Assembly (NCBI GenBank): GCA_018713605.1
Contig: DVOM01000027.1
Span: 1-64,000, forward strand
Reading direction: 5' to 3'
DNA length: 64,000 nucleotides
Source of the DNA: Scatacola_A faecigallinarum
GTDB lineage: Bacteria; Pseudomonadota; Alphaproteobacteria; RF32; CAG-239
Below, piece after piece: positions 1-7,984 of this stretch; within the stretch, counting starts at the first letter, position 1, and the number at the start of each line of letters is the position of its first letter. The translations under genes and the position numbers were made by a program. The notes below the pieces were generated by a model that saw only the letters and a list, made by a program, of their open reading frames with translations, did not search any database and was not told the DNA's origin.

Positions 1-203
1 AATTACTTACTCATAAAAGAATTTTCTTGGTTCCTTTTTTTCAGATACACTAGACTTTACATATTTATTTTCACAAATACCCGCCGTCTGCGTATCCTCT
101 TATCCACTTATTTACTCTCTTCTATAACTACTTCCCTTAGGAAGCCTGCCGCCTTGGCCCGGTTCGTTTTTTTTCAACTTGCCTCACCCCGTCGGCGAAG
201 TGG

Positions 204-232
204 TTTATAGGACATACCCGGACAGATGTCAA
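204..232 (-). promoter_or_regulatory. Consensus sigma-70 promoter firing leftwards
   Basis: Read on the minus strand, TTGACA (227-232) and TATAAA (204-209) are separated by exactly 17 bp. This is a near-perfect housekeeping promoter. Its transcript would start near position 197 and run off the left edge through about 195 nt that hold no convincing gene, so the gene it serves lies outside the window. A stable-RNA or ribosomal gene is plausible from the promoter strength, but that is inference. Confidence 0.7.
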
Positions 233-499
233 TAACTTTTTTCAAAAAAAATAAACAATTTTTTCGGGAGTTTTTTAACCACTTGATATAGCAGGATATT
301 AACAAAGAATTTTTTGCAAGTCAAGCAAAATTGAAAACGAAAAATTAAGGAATATGTATATATAATTTTGATATATATGCGTTGAAATCATAGCCGGGGA
401 GTCTATATTCCCCCGCAGATTCTGTAACATTTCGCTTGCGAAAGACGGATTTTTTTGTAATATGGATAAGAATTTAATAATTTATAGGAGGCACCAATA
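233..499 (+). promoter_or_regulatory. AT-rich infC leader with small hairpins
   Basis: This stretch upstream of infC is very AT-rich and has no ORF that I would accept. A short perfect hairpin with arms TTTCGC and GCGAAA (430-443) is followed at 450-456 by a T run and could act as an attenuator. A weaker GGGGA/TCCCC hairpin sits near 395-411. A TATAAT box at 361-366 lacks a well-placed -35 partner, so I do not call a promoter with confidence. A good ribosome binding site (AGGAGG, 486-491) ends the leader. Confidence 0.35.
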
Positions 500-1036
500 A
501 TAAAGGACAATAGCAATGCGCCAGTACGTGAAGACGACGGACCGCGTATTAATGAGAACATCAGAGTAAAGGAAGTACGCTTAATTGACGAGAACGGAGA
601 AAATCGCGGCGTCGTTTCGATTCGAGAGGCATTGGCCATCGCGGACGAGGCCGGTCTTGATTTGATAGAGATTTCTCCGCAGGCAGTGCCCCCGGTATGC
701 AAGGTTTTGGATTACGGCAAATATAAATACGAAGTGCAAAAGCGCAAAAACGAAGCCAAAAAAAACCAGAAAGTCGTTGAAATCAAAGAACTTAAGCTTC
801 GCCCGATGATTGATACCCACGACTATGAAGTCAAAATCAAACAGGCCAAGAAGTTCCTTTCGCAAGGCAACAAGGTCAAATTTACCATGCGTTACAAAGG
901 CCGCGAAATGAGCGCCAATGACATGGGTCGTGAAGTTCTGAATAATATTCTCGAAGACCTTGAGGGACTGATTAAGGTCGATTCCGAACCGAAACTTGAA
1001 GGCCGTCAGATGATGATGGTTGTTTCGCCGGCATAA
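500..1036 (+). CDS. infC: Translation initiation factor IF-3, non-AUG start
   Basis: IF-3 binds the 30S subunit, keeps it apart from 50S and proofreads the start codon. The frame continues upstream of the first TTG at 632 with typical IF-3 N-domain sequence (GPRINENIRVKEVRLID, then a REALAIADEAGLDLIEISP stretch) back to two consecutive ATA codons at 497 and 500. AGGAGG lies 5 or 8 bp before them. No ATG or GTG start fits in this frame, so I place the start at ATA 500, giving about 178 residues, normal for IF-3. Rare start codons are a known autoregulatory feature of infC (AUU in E. coli). A terminator follows directly, so the gene appears to be transcribed alone. Confidence 0.9.
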   Translation: MKDNSNAPVREDDGPRINENIRVKEVRLIDENGENRGVVSIREALAIADEAGLDLIEISPQAVPPVCKVLDYGKYKYEVQKRKNEAKKNQKVVEIKELKLRPMIDTHDYEVKIKQAKKFLSQGNKVKFTMRYKGREMSANDMGREVLNNILEDLEGLIKVDSEPKLEGRQMMMVVSPA

Positions 1037-1056
1037 CGGCCGATTCGCAGCTTCAG

Positions 1057-1080
1057 GCGGGACCAGTTCCCGCTTTTTTT
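1057..1080 (+). terminator. Rho-independent terminator of infC
   Basis: Arms GCGGGA (1057-1062) and TCCCGC (1068-1073) with a 5-nt loop are followed by seven T residues (1074-1080), 20 bp after the infC stop. Confidence 0.8.
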
Positions 1081-1168
1081 ATGCCGAACGCTGTGACAAA
1101 CACAACATAAGAGTGGAATTTTCCGCCCGTTTTCCTATATTATCCCTAAACAGACAAAAGGGAAAATA

Positions 1169-3259
1169 ATGATTGAAACAGAAGATTTAACCCCCGAACA
1201 GGCAGCCGCCGAACTGGAACGCATTGCGGCGGAAATGGCCAAATCCGACATTGCCTACTATCAGAACGACGCGCCTTACCTGACCGACGCCGAATACGAC
1301 GCCCTCAAACGGCGCAACCGGCAGATTGAAGCCCGCTTCCCGGAACTGATTCGCGCCGACAGCCCGTCTAAAAGAGTCGGCGCTGCGGCCAAAAACGGAT
1401 TCGGCAAGATCCGGCACCGTTTTCCCATGCTTTCGCTGGGCGACGTCTTCAGCCTTGAGGAAGTCGACGAATTTGCCGTCGGAGTCAAACGCTTCCTCAA
1501 TGTTTCCGAAGACATCGAATTCATGGCCGAACCGAAAATCGACGGACTATCCTTCTCTGCCCGTTATGAGCACGGACGATTCGTTCAGGGCGCCACCCGC
1601 GGCGACGGCACCACCGGCGAAGACATTACCGCCAATCTGAAGACGATTCGTCAGCTGCCGCAGAAGCTGCCGGACGGCGTCCCCGATGTGCTGGAAGTCC
1701 GCGGCGAAGTCTATATGGCCAAAGCCGATTTTCTGGCATTGAATCAAAAATATGAAACAGAACACAAAAAAACTTTTGCCAATCCGCGCAATGCGGCAGC
1801 CGGCTCGCTCCGCCAGCTCGACGCTTCGATTACGGCCGAACGCAATTTGAGCCTTTTTGCCTACACCTGGGGGGAAGTGTCCCGGCGCTGCTGGGATTCG
1901 CAGGCCGAATTTTTCGAATGCCTGAAGAAATGGGGTTTTCCGACCAATCCGCACAACCGGCTCTGCCGCAGCCTGAAGGAAATCGACGGATATTTTTCGC
2001 ACCTGATGGAAATCCGTGCCGACCTGCCTTACGACATAGACGGCATCGTTTATAAGGTCAACTCCATTTCCCTGCAGGAACGATTGGGTTTTCTGACCCG
2101 CACGCCGCGTTGGGCAATTGCACACAAATTTCCGGCCGAAAAGGCGATTACACGCATCAACAACATCCGTATTCAGGTCGGCCGCACCGGCGCGCTGACC
2201 CCTGTTGCCGATCTGGAGCCGGTCAACGTCGGCGGCGTCATTGTTTCGCACGCCACTCTTCATAACGAAGACGAAATCAAACGCAAAGACATCCGCATCA
2301 ACGATTACGTCGTCGTTCAGCGGGCGGGCGACGTCATTCCGCAGGTTGTCGAAGTCCTGCAAGAGAAGCGTCGGCCGGATTCGTCCGAATTCAAATTTCC
2401 GACCGTCTGCCCCGAATGCGGCGCCCATGCCATTCGGGAAGAAGACGAAGCCGTCCGCCGCTGCACCGGCGGCCTGACCTGCCCGGCACAGGCCATTGAG
2501 CGGCTGAAACACTTTGTTTCGCGCGAAGCTTTTGACATTGACGGGCTGGGCGGCAAAATTGTCGAACAGTTTTACAACGAAGGGATTCTCCGCGACCCGA
2601 CCGACATCTTCACTCTGGAAGAACGCAACGGCGGCAGCGGCCCGACAGAAGACCTGTTTGCCGTCATCGACGACAAGGCGCTGCATCTGGAACGCCGCGA
2701 CGGCTGGGGCAAAAAATCGGTCGAAAACCTGTTTCGCGCCATCCGCGCCAAGCGCCGCATTGAACTGCCGCGCTTTATCTATGCTTTGGGCATCAGGCAG
2801 GTCGGCGCCGCAACGGCCCGGCTGATAGCCAGAAACTACGGAAGTTTCCGCAAATTCATGACCGACATGCGCAATCAGGACACCGAACGCCTGCTCTCGA
2901 TTGACGGCATCGGCGAAGCCATGGCCAAAGACGTGGTCGAGTTTTTCAAAGAAGAACATAATGTCAGCACCGTCAACCGCCTGCTTGAAGAAATAACGGT
3001 TGAAGACTTCGTCGACAACACAAACTACAATTCGCCGCTTTCCGGCAAAACCGTCGTTTTTACCGGCACGCTGGAACGAATGACAAGAGCCGAAGCCAAA
3101 GCCAAGGCGCAAAGCCTGGGCGCCAAAGTTGCCGGTTCGGTTTCTGCGCATACGGATTATGTCATTGAAGGAGCCGACGCCGGCAGCAAGGCAAAAAAAG
3201 CGCGCGAACTCGGTGTCCGGATTCTCTCCGAAGACGAGTTTCTGGAACTGATAAAATAA
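1169..3259 (+). CDS. ligA: NAD-dependent DNA ligase LigA
   Basis: LigA seals nicks in duplex DNA using NAD+ during replication and repair. The 696-residue length is normal. An N-terminal Ia domain leads into the adenylation domain, whose motif KIDG carries the AMP-accepting lysine at about residue 123. The OB fold follows. Four zinc-binding cysteines lie at about 414, 417, 432 and 438. Helix-hairpin-helix motifs come next, and the last 80 residues are a BRCT domain. The ATG is preceded by AAAGGGAAAATA, a plausible binding site. The gene stands alone between two terminators. A long open frame on the opposite strand is a composition artefact. Confidence 0.97.
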   Translation: MIETEDLTPEQAAAELERIAAEMAKSDIAYYQNDAPYLTDAEYDALKRRNRQIEARFPELIRADSPSKRVGAAAKNGFGKIRHRFPMLSLGDVFSLEEVDEFAVGVKRFLNVSEDIEFMAEPKIDGLSFSARYEHGRFVQGATRGDGTTGEDITANLKTIRQLPQKLPDGVPDVLEVRGEVYMAKADFLALNQKYETEHKKTFANPRNAAAGSLRQLDASITAERNLSLFAYTWGEVSRRCWDSQAEFFECLKKWGFPTNPHNRLCRSLKEIDGYFSHLMEIRADLPYDIDGIVYKVNSISLQERLGFLTRTPRWAIAHKFPAEKAITRINNIRIQVGRTGALTPVADLEPVNVGGVIVSHATLHNEDEIKRKDIRINDYVVVQRAGDVIPQVVEVLQEKRRPDSSEFKFPTVCPECGAHAIREEDEAVRRCTGGLTCPAQAIERLKHFVSREAFDIDGLGGKIVEQFYNEGILRDPTDIFTLEERNGGSGPTEDLFAVIDDKALHLERRDGWGKKSVENLFRAIRAKRRIELPRFIYALGIRQVGAATARLIARNYGSFRKFMTDMRNQDTERLLSIDGIGEAMAKDVVEFFKEEHNVSTVNRLLEEITVEDFVDNTNYNSPLSGKTVVFTGTLERMTRAEAKAKAQSLGAKVAGSVSAHTDYVIEGADAGSKAKKARELGVRILSEDEFLELIK

Positions 3260-3265
3260 AAACCC

Positions 3266-3288
3266 AACCCCTCGCCCGAGGGGTTTTT
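3266..3288. terminator. Bidirectional terminator between ligA and a convergent gene
   Basis: Nine-base arms (3266-3274 and 3277-3285) close a 2-nt loop. T residues follow on the plus side and a mirrored A run precedes on the other, so the element can end both ligA and the minus-strand membrane-protein gene that stops at 3293. Confidence 0.8.
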
Positions 3289-3292
3289 CGCA

Positions 3293-4021
3293 TCAGTCAT
3301 CCAAACCGTCGAGAAAGAAAAATTCATAGGTTCTGGCAATCGCTGCGTTAAAGTAAACCAGCAGCGGCGCATATACAACCATCAGTGCGGCATCAGGCAG
3401 GTCAAACATTTCGTCCAGCCCCTCAAACACCACAAACACGGCGTTGAAAACCGCGGCCATTGCCACAAAACGCCAGTAGTTCCCCTCGGTTTTGGCAAAA
3501 GCGGTCTTCAAAAGCCCGCTGCGCCCGATGACCGACGAAATCCAGGCCATAAACGGCCGGTACAAAATCAGCGGCGACACCAGCAGCAACAGCAGCATCA
3601 GTCCCAAATCCAGCTCAGGCATATATTCGCGGAGAAAATTCGTATAACCGTCAATCATCTCCGGCGGCAGCAGAAAAGGCAACACCAGCGGCAGCAGCGA
3701 CAACCCGAAACCGAACACCGCGGTCAGAAACAAAATTTTGGTCGACGGCACCAGCGAGTCAAAAATCTTGCGAAACATCAGATACGGTCGGCGGTTAAAA
3801 TAGAAACGGAAAAAGAAACACCAGAAAACGTAATAAAAAACCAGCCAGATTAAAAACAGCGGATTGCCATACCCGCCGGGCAACAGCAGCGTCACCAGCA
3901 AAAACAGCAGGTTAACTGCCGAAAATCCGGCTACAGCCTTAAAGTTTTCCAGACAGTAGTCCAGACTGACGTTCAAAATTTTCAACAGCGGCAGTTTTTT
4001 TTCGCCGTCAGCAGTCGCCAT
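3293..4021 (-). CDS. Polytopic membrane protein of unknown function
   Basis: I do not recognise a named family. The 242-residue protein has a short hydrophilic N-terminus followed by about five or six hydrophobic segments (roughly residues 30-50, 55-80, 95-120, 140-160 and 185-225), so it is an inner-membrane protein. The start is the ATG at 4021, preceded on the minus strand by AAGGGAAAGG at good spacing; a GTG 24 bp further upstream lacks such a site. It is monocistronic and convergent with ligA, sharing its terminator. No catalytic motif is visible. Confidence 0.7.
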   Translation of the reverse strand: MATADGEKKLPLLKILNVSLDYCLENFKAVAGFSAVNLLFLLVTLLLPGGYGNPLFLIWLVFYYVFWCFFFRFYFNRRPYLMFRKIFDSLVPSTKILFLTAVFGFGLSLLPLVLPFLLPPEMIDGYTNFLREYMPELDLGLMLLLLLVSPLILYRPFMAWISSVIGRSGLLKTAFAKTEGNYWRFVAMAAVFNAVFVVFEGLDEMFDLPDAALMVVYAPLLVYFNAAIARTYEFFFLDGLDD

Positions 4022-4220
4022 AAAATAACCTTTCCCTTGTTTCACACGTTTAGATTATAGCCCTTATATATTAACACAATTTAAATATGAAATCGAAAAA
4101 GGGGCAAAATTTTAACGATATTTCAATTCCTGGTAATTATGGTATTTAAAAATGAACTTAATAAGTCTAAAATGTAAAAAGTGGATTCTATTGCCGCAAT
4201 CTCGTTTAGGAGTCACCATC

Positions 4221-4487
4221 ATGAACCGCAGCAGACTGACCAAATCGCACATTGTGAAAAACGCCCAGCATTCTCTCGGACGTTCGCTGCAGCGAACCAG
4301 GCGCCGCCTGGGTTTCGACCTGGAAACCGTTACCGAACAGACGCACATTTCCGCGCACGACATAGACCTGTTGGAAATCGGCAAAAGCCGGCGGTTCAAT
4401 CATGCCATCAAACTGGCTCTGTTCTACGATTGCGAAATCGAAATCGGCCTTACCCGCCCGGGCTGCTACGGCAAAAAAACGCGTTAG
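4221..4487 (+). CDS. Small XRE-like helix-turn-helix protein
   Basis: The 88-residue basic protein contains an XRE/RodZ-type helix-turn-helix (about residues 20-65: GRSLQRTRRRLGFDLETV, then THISAHDIDLLEIGKSR). The start at 4221 is set by TAGGAG 7 bp upstream; the frame is open further back without a binding site. It probably binds DNA, but its target is unknown. Its stop codon overlaps the stop of the DGR reverse transcriptase tail to tail by 3 bp, so the two are convergent neighbours. Whether it controls the retroelement cannot be told from sequence. Confidence 0.65.
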   Translation: MNRSRLTKSHIVKNAQHSLGRSLQRTRRRLGFDLETVTEQTHISAHDIDLLEIGKSRRFNHAIKLALFYDCEIEIGLTRPGCYGKKTR

Positions 4488-5773
4488 GCCGCGGCGGCAA
4501 GCATCGCCGCCGCTTTATCGAGCCGGCGCCGGCGGTTTCTGATTTTGTTGCGCTTGGCCACGGCCGGCTTGTATTTTTCTTTCAGGGTCAGCTTGCGCAT
4601 GCTCTCGTCAAAGGTCACAAACCTGCGCCAGAGGGGACTAAGTTCCTTTTCGAGCAAACGGCGGCGGATTTTGTACGTTTTGTAATGAATCATAAACCCC
4701 AGATACGAATTGACGCTGGCCAGCAGGTCGGGCAGCAGTTTTTTGGCCTTGCGCGGATTTTTTTCCGCCTCTTTGTTGTAATAATGAATTTTGGCATACA
4801 GGTTTCCTTTGGTGCGGTTGCCGATATATTCGCGGCCGGACTTGACCACCGCGCCGATAAACTTGACGCCCTTTGAAAAATGCTGCAGATAAATCTTGCG
4901 CGGATGCAGGCGGAGCATCAGCTTGGCCTGCAAAAACGAACGCAGTTTGGCCTGCACGTCAATCAGAAAATCCTTGTCTTCGTGCACAATCACAAAATCG
5001 TCGACATAGCGGCCGTAATATTCGATTCCCAAATCATACTTAACATAATGGTCAAAAAAGTTCAGATAAAAATTGGCAAATATCTGCGACGTCAGATTCC
5101 CGATCGGCAGCCCTTTGCCCTTGCCGGACGTAAACAGGCTCTTGCTCGGCGGCAGGCCGTCCCAGTCGGAACGCCGCCCTTTAATGTGGCAGTTCTGCTC
5201 CGGATCGTTGAACACCACCTTTTCCACCAGTTCCAAAATCAGCAGCTGATCCGGCTCATGATAGCGCGCCAGAATAAACTCGCGCAGATATTTATAAAGC
5301 AGGCCCTTGTCAATGCTCATGAAAAAAGACTGAATATCCATCTTCAGAATATAACAGTCTTTGGTGTAGTTGCGCGAACATTCGCGGATAAAACCGGCCA
5401 CCCGCCCGATTCCGTATTGGGTTCCTTTTCCGTCGCGGCAGCTGTAGCTGTCCTGAATAAAAGAAGCTTCAAACAGATGGTTAAGCTTGCCGATAATCAG
5501 ATGATGAATTATGCGGTCGCGAAAATCGGCGGCAAAAACCTCACGCTGCACCGGTTCGGTTACAATAAAGGCAATCGAGCGCCCGGGCATGTAAGTTCCG
5601 TCATTGACGTCTTTCCAAAGCTCTATCAGCTTTTGTTCAAAATCGACTTCAAAAGCCAGGGCGTTTGTGGTGCGGCGCTTGTTGCGCCGGCATTCCAGAT
5701 AAGCGGCAAACAGCTCGTCCAAACGCACGTTTCCGCGCTGCACGCCGCCAAACAAATCCAACTGCATATCCAT
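4484..5773 (-). CDS. DGR-type reverse transcriptase
   Basis: This enzyme copies TR RNA into adenine-mutagenised cDNA that replaces the VR. The 429-residue protein carries the RT palm: the aspartate of motif A in YILKMDIQSFF (about D146), then IGNLTSQ (224-230), the diagnostic DGR variant of the canonical QGxxxSP, and catalytic YVDD (256-259). The C-terminal thumb is rich in Lys and Arg. Length fits the DGR RT family; no maturase or endonuclease domain is present, also as expected. The start is ATG 5773 or ATG 5767, with AAGAG just upstream. It is the last gene of the avd-TR-RT transcript; TR1 ends only about 23 bp before it. Confidence 0.95.
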   Translation of the reverse strand: MDMQLDLFGGVQRGNVRLDELFAAYLECRRNKRRTTNALAFEVDFEQKLIELWKDVNDGTYMPGRSIAFIVTEPVQREVFAADFRDRIIHHLIIGKLNHLFEASFIQDSYSCRDGKGTQYGIGRVAGFIRECSRNYTKDCYILKMDIQSFFMSIDKGLLYKYLREFILARYHEPDQLLILELVEKVVFNDPEQNCHIKGRRSDWDGLPPSKSLFTSGKGKGLPIGNLTSQIFANFYLNFFDHYVKYDLGIEYYGRYVDDFVIVHEDKDFLIDVQAKLRSFLQAKLMLRLHPRKIYLQHFSKGVKFIGAVVKSGREYIGNRTKGNLYAKIHYYNKEAEKNPRKAKKLLPDLLASVNSYLGFMIHYKTYKIRRRLLEKELSPLWRRFVTFDESMRKLTLKEKYKPAVAKRNKIRNRRRRLDKAAAMLAAAA

Positions 5774-5800
5774 ATCTCTTCATAATCATGATTTTACCAA

Positions 5801-5917
5801 AAAAGCTAGCACCGGGCGAACGTAGTTATTGTTGTTCTTATTGTTCCAGTCCAAACCGTAACTGTTGTTAAAGTTAGAGTTCCACGCGTTGTTGTTATTG
5901 TACTCCGACGAAGACCA
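5801..5917 (-). repeat. Template repeat 1 (TR1), orphan
   Basis: Thirty-nine codons. In the VR frame it reads WSSSEYNNNNAWNSNF, then NNSYGLDWNNKNNNN and YVRPVLAF; the Asn codons are AAC or AAT. It is one codon shorter than the VR at 8230-8349 and differs from it at non-adenine positions (for example TCT versus TCG and TTT versus CTT), so it is not that VR's parent. It lies immediately upstream of the RT gene. Confidence 0.88.
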
Positions 5918-6057
5918 CGCCGAAAGATTTTTACTGCCGTTTTGTTTTAACAACCCAGCGGCTGTCGGCAGTCCTTTTTTAATAAAAATCCGCTCTCTCG
6001 CCCCAACCTTGGTTGAGGCAATTCCCGCATAATTAAAATGTCCCTGATTTCTACCAA

Positions 6058-6174
6058 AAAAGCTAGCACCGGGCGAACGTAGTTATTGTTGTTCTTATTG
6101 TTGTTGTTCAAACCGTAACTGTTGTTAAGGTTTGAGTTCCACGCCCATTTGTTGTCGTTCTCCGACGAAGACCG
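6058..6174 (-). repeat. Template repeat 2 (TR2), orphan
   Basis: Thirty-nine codons, reading RSSSENDNKWAWNSNL, NNSYGLNNNNKNNNN and YVRPVLAF. The first codon is CGG rather than TGG. It is one codon shorter than the local VR, so its target must be elsewhere, or it is inactive. Confidence 0.87.
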
Positions 6175-6315
6175 CGTCGAAAGACCTCAACTGCCGGTTT
6201 TGTCTTAACAACCCAGCGGCTGTCGGCAGTCCTTTTTTAATAAAAATCCGCTCTCTCGCCCCAACCTTGGTTTGGGCGATTCCCGCACAATCAAAATGTC
6301 CCTGATTTCTACCAA

Positions 6316-6438
6316 AAAAGCTAGCACCGGGCGAACGTAGACATTATTGCTGTTGTTCTTATTGTAGTTATTCAAACCGTTACTGTTGTTAAAGTTTGAC
6401 TCCCACGCGTTGTTGCTCGAGTTCTCCGACGAAGACCA
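6316..6438 (-). repeat. Template repeat 3 (TR3), orphan
   Basis: Forty-one codons, reading WSSSENSSNNAWESNF, NNSNGLNNYNKNNSNN and VYVRPVLAF. It is one codon longer than the local VR. It has fewer consecutive Asn codons than its neighbours and carries a Glu codon where others have Asn, Gln or Tyr. Confidence 0.87.
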
Positions 6439-6585
6439 CGTCAAAAGACCTCAACTGCCGGTTTTGTCTTAACAACCCAGCGGCTGTCGGCAGTCCTTTT
6501 TTAATAAAAATCCGCTCTCTTGCCCAAACCTTGGTTTAGACAATTCCCGCACCTTCCAAATGTTTCCGTTTCTGATTTCTACCAA

Positions 6586-6708
6586 AAAAGCTAGCACCGG
6601 GCGAACGTATTGATTGTTGTTGTTGTTCTTATTGTTGTTGTTCAAACCGTAACTGTTGCCTAGGTTAGAGTTCCACGCGTTGTTGTTGGAGTTCTCCGAC
6701 GAAGACCA
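6586..6708 (-). repeat. Template repeat 4 (TR4), orphan
   Basis: Forty-one codons, reading WSSSENSNNNAWNSNL, GNSYGLNNNNKNNNNN and QYVRPVLAF. It is one codon longer than the local VR. It is among the most Asn-rich copies, so it should give very broad diversification. Confidence 0.87.
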
Positions 6709-6851
6709 CGCCAAAAGACTTTAACTGCCGTTTTTGCTTAACAACCCAGCGGCTGTCGGCAGTCCTTTTTTAATAAAAATCCGCTCTCTCGCCCCAACCT
6801 TGGTTTGGGCGATTCCCGCCTGATAACGTATTTTTTCCAGACTTTTACCAA

Positions 6852-6971
6852 AAAAGCTAGCACCGGGCGAACGTAGTTATTGTTGTTCTTATTGTTGTTG
6901 TTGTTCAAACCGTAACTGTTGTTAAGGTTCGATTGCCACGCGTTGTTGCTGCTATACTCCGACGAAGACCT
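6852..6971 (-). repeat. Template repeat 5 (TR5), parent of the local VR
   Basis: Forty codons, reading SSSEYSSNNAWQSNL, NNSYGLNNNNNKNNNN and YVRPVLAF. It is the only copy equal in length to the VR at 8230-8349. By my hand alignment the two differ at 19 of 120 positions, and all 19 are adenines in TR5 on the minus strand; about 22 further adenines and all 79 non-adenine positions are unchanged. This identifies TR5 as the template used for the local target. Confidence 0.95.
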
Positions 6972-7112
6972 CGCCGAAAGACTTTAACTGCCGTTTTTTG
7001 CTTAACAACCCAGCGGCTGTCGGCAGTCCTTTTTTAATAAAAATCCGCTCTCTCGCCCCAACCTTGGTTTGAGCGATTCCCGCATAATTAAAACATTTCC
7101 GATTTTCACCAA

Positions 7113-7238
7113 AAAAGCTGGCACCGGGCGAACGTAACCATTGTTTGCGTTATTCTTATTGCCATTGTTGTTCACGCCGTAACTGTTGTTAAGGTTAGAG
7201 TACCACGCGTTGTTGCTCGATTTCTCCGACGAAGACCA
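7113..7238 (-). repeat. Template repeat 6 (TR6), orphan
   Basis: Forty-two codons, reading WSSSEKSSNNAWYSNL, NNSYGVNNNGNKNNANN and GYVRPVPAF. It is two codons longer than the local VR and is the most divergent copy: CTAGC near the 3' end has become CTGGC (giving PVPAF), and Gly or Ala codons interrupt the Asn runs. It is the first cassette after avd. Confidence 0.87.
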
Positions 7239-7384
7239 CGCCGAAAGATTTTTACTGCCGTTTTGTCTTAACGGCCCGACGGCCGTCGGCAGTCCTTTTT
7301 TGATAAAAATCCGCACTCTCGTCCAAACCTTGGTTTGGCCGATTCCCGCATAATAAACACAATAATCTTCTGCAAAAAATCTTT

Positions 7385-7753
7385 TTAGCCGGCTTTGCTG
7401 AGTGAAGCTGCGGCACGGCTCTTGTTTTTCCAGGCCGTAATCTGCCGGCCGATGGCATCTGTCAGCAGCGCCAGCTCGGCAACTTTCTTAATCGGCAGCA
7501 GCCGCAGGTCGCCGCACATCCTTATCTCAATCTTCAGCAGTTCAAAATCGTCCAGAAACTCCTCCAGCGGCTGATGCTTTTCCACTGCCCGGTTGGCTCG
7601 GTACAAACTGCGAAACAGGTTCAAAACGTCGCGCTTCATATCCTGCCCCAGACAATATTTGTATTCGTGCGAAAACTTGTTGGTCGCCTTATATATTTCC
7701 AACAGCAGATTATAACTGTCCCGATAAACCGGCAATTCATTATATAAAACCAT
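7385..7753 (-). CDS. avd: DGR accessory variability determinant (Avd)
   Basis: Avd is the small basic four-helix protein that forms a pentameric barrel, binds the DGR RT and its RNA and is needed for mutagenic homing. The 122-residue product is predicted almost wholly helical, in four segments (about 5-30, 33-55, 60-82 and 85-112), and resembles the bAvd/S23-like four-helix bundle family (for example YNLLLEIYKATNKFSHEYKY and KRDVLNLFRSLYRANRA). It has the expected size and lies directly upstream of the TRs and RT. AAAGGAAGG precedes the ATG. A consensus promoter lies about 70 bp upstream, so avd begins the mutagenesis transcript. Confidence 0.9.
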   Translation of the reverse strand: MVLYNELPVYRDSYNLLLEIYKATNKFSHEYKYCLGQDMKRDVLNLFRSLYRANRAVEKHQPLEEFLDDFELLKIEIRMCGDLRLLPIKKVAELALLTDAIGRQITAWKNKSRAAASLSKAG

Positions 7754-7820
7754 AAGCCTTCCTTTTCTATTTGAAAGTGCATAAATTAATTTTTAGTACC
7801 TTGAATAGAGTATATAGCCT

Positions 7821-7849
7821 TATATATACGTCCGTACAAAAGATGTCAA
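7821..7849 (-). promoter_or_regulatory. Promoter for avd, TR array and RT
   Basis: On the minus strand TTGACA (7844-7849) and TATATA (7821-7826) are spaced 17 bp apart. It lies between the target gene and avd, so the mutagenesis genes can be transcribed separately from the target gene. Confidence 0.7.
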
Positions 7850-7984
7850 TACAAAAAAAATTTCAACTGTTTCTGGTGTGTATTTCTTATTTGGGAATGT
7901 CTTCAAACTTGTCCCTTTCTGCCCCTCGGCTCCCTTTTTATTGGACGCCGCCCTTCTTTGTCATCCTCGGACTCTTTTCTCTCC

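Larger units (their letters stand above)
5796..7360 (-). repeat. Tandem array of six TR cassettes
   Basis: Six units recur with starts at 5796, 6053, 6311, 6581, 6847 and 7108, so the periods are 257, 258, 270, 266 and 261 bp. On the minus strand each unit reads: a palindrome-bearing spacer (core AACCTTGGTT), a conserved block reading GLPTAAG-like residues, then an adenine-rich TR starting near TCTTCGTCGGAG and ending GTTCGCCCGGTGCTAGC. Spacers are conserved and TR cores differ in codon number (39-42) and in Asn-codon pattern. Short ORFs through this region are by-products and are not called as genes. Confidence 0.92.

Noticed and set aside
1547..3151. 534-residue ORF antisense to ligA
   Set aside because: It mirrors ligA codon bias, has no homology-like motifs and overlaps a certain gene over its whole length.
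4484..5773. Group II intron or retron reverse transcriptase
   Set aside because: No maturase or HNH domain and no intron ribozyme domain V or msr/msd; the IGxxxSQ motif, Avd and TR/VR pair fit a DGR.
6205..7316. Small coding genes of 79-104 residues within the TR array
   Set aside because: They merely read through TR cores and spacers, differ in start context between copies and lack ribosome binding sites; the DNA is template, not gene.
5796..7360. CRISPR array
   Set aside because: Units are about 260 bp with mostly conserved sequence and A-biased differences in one core; no short repeats with unique spacers and no cas genes.
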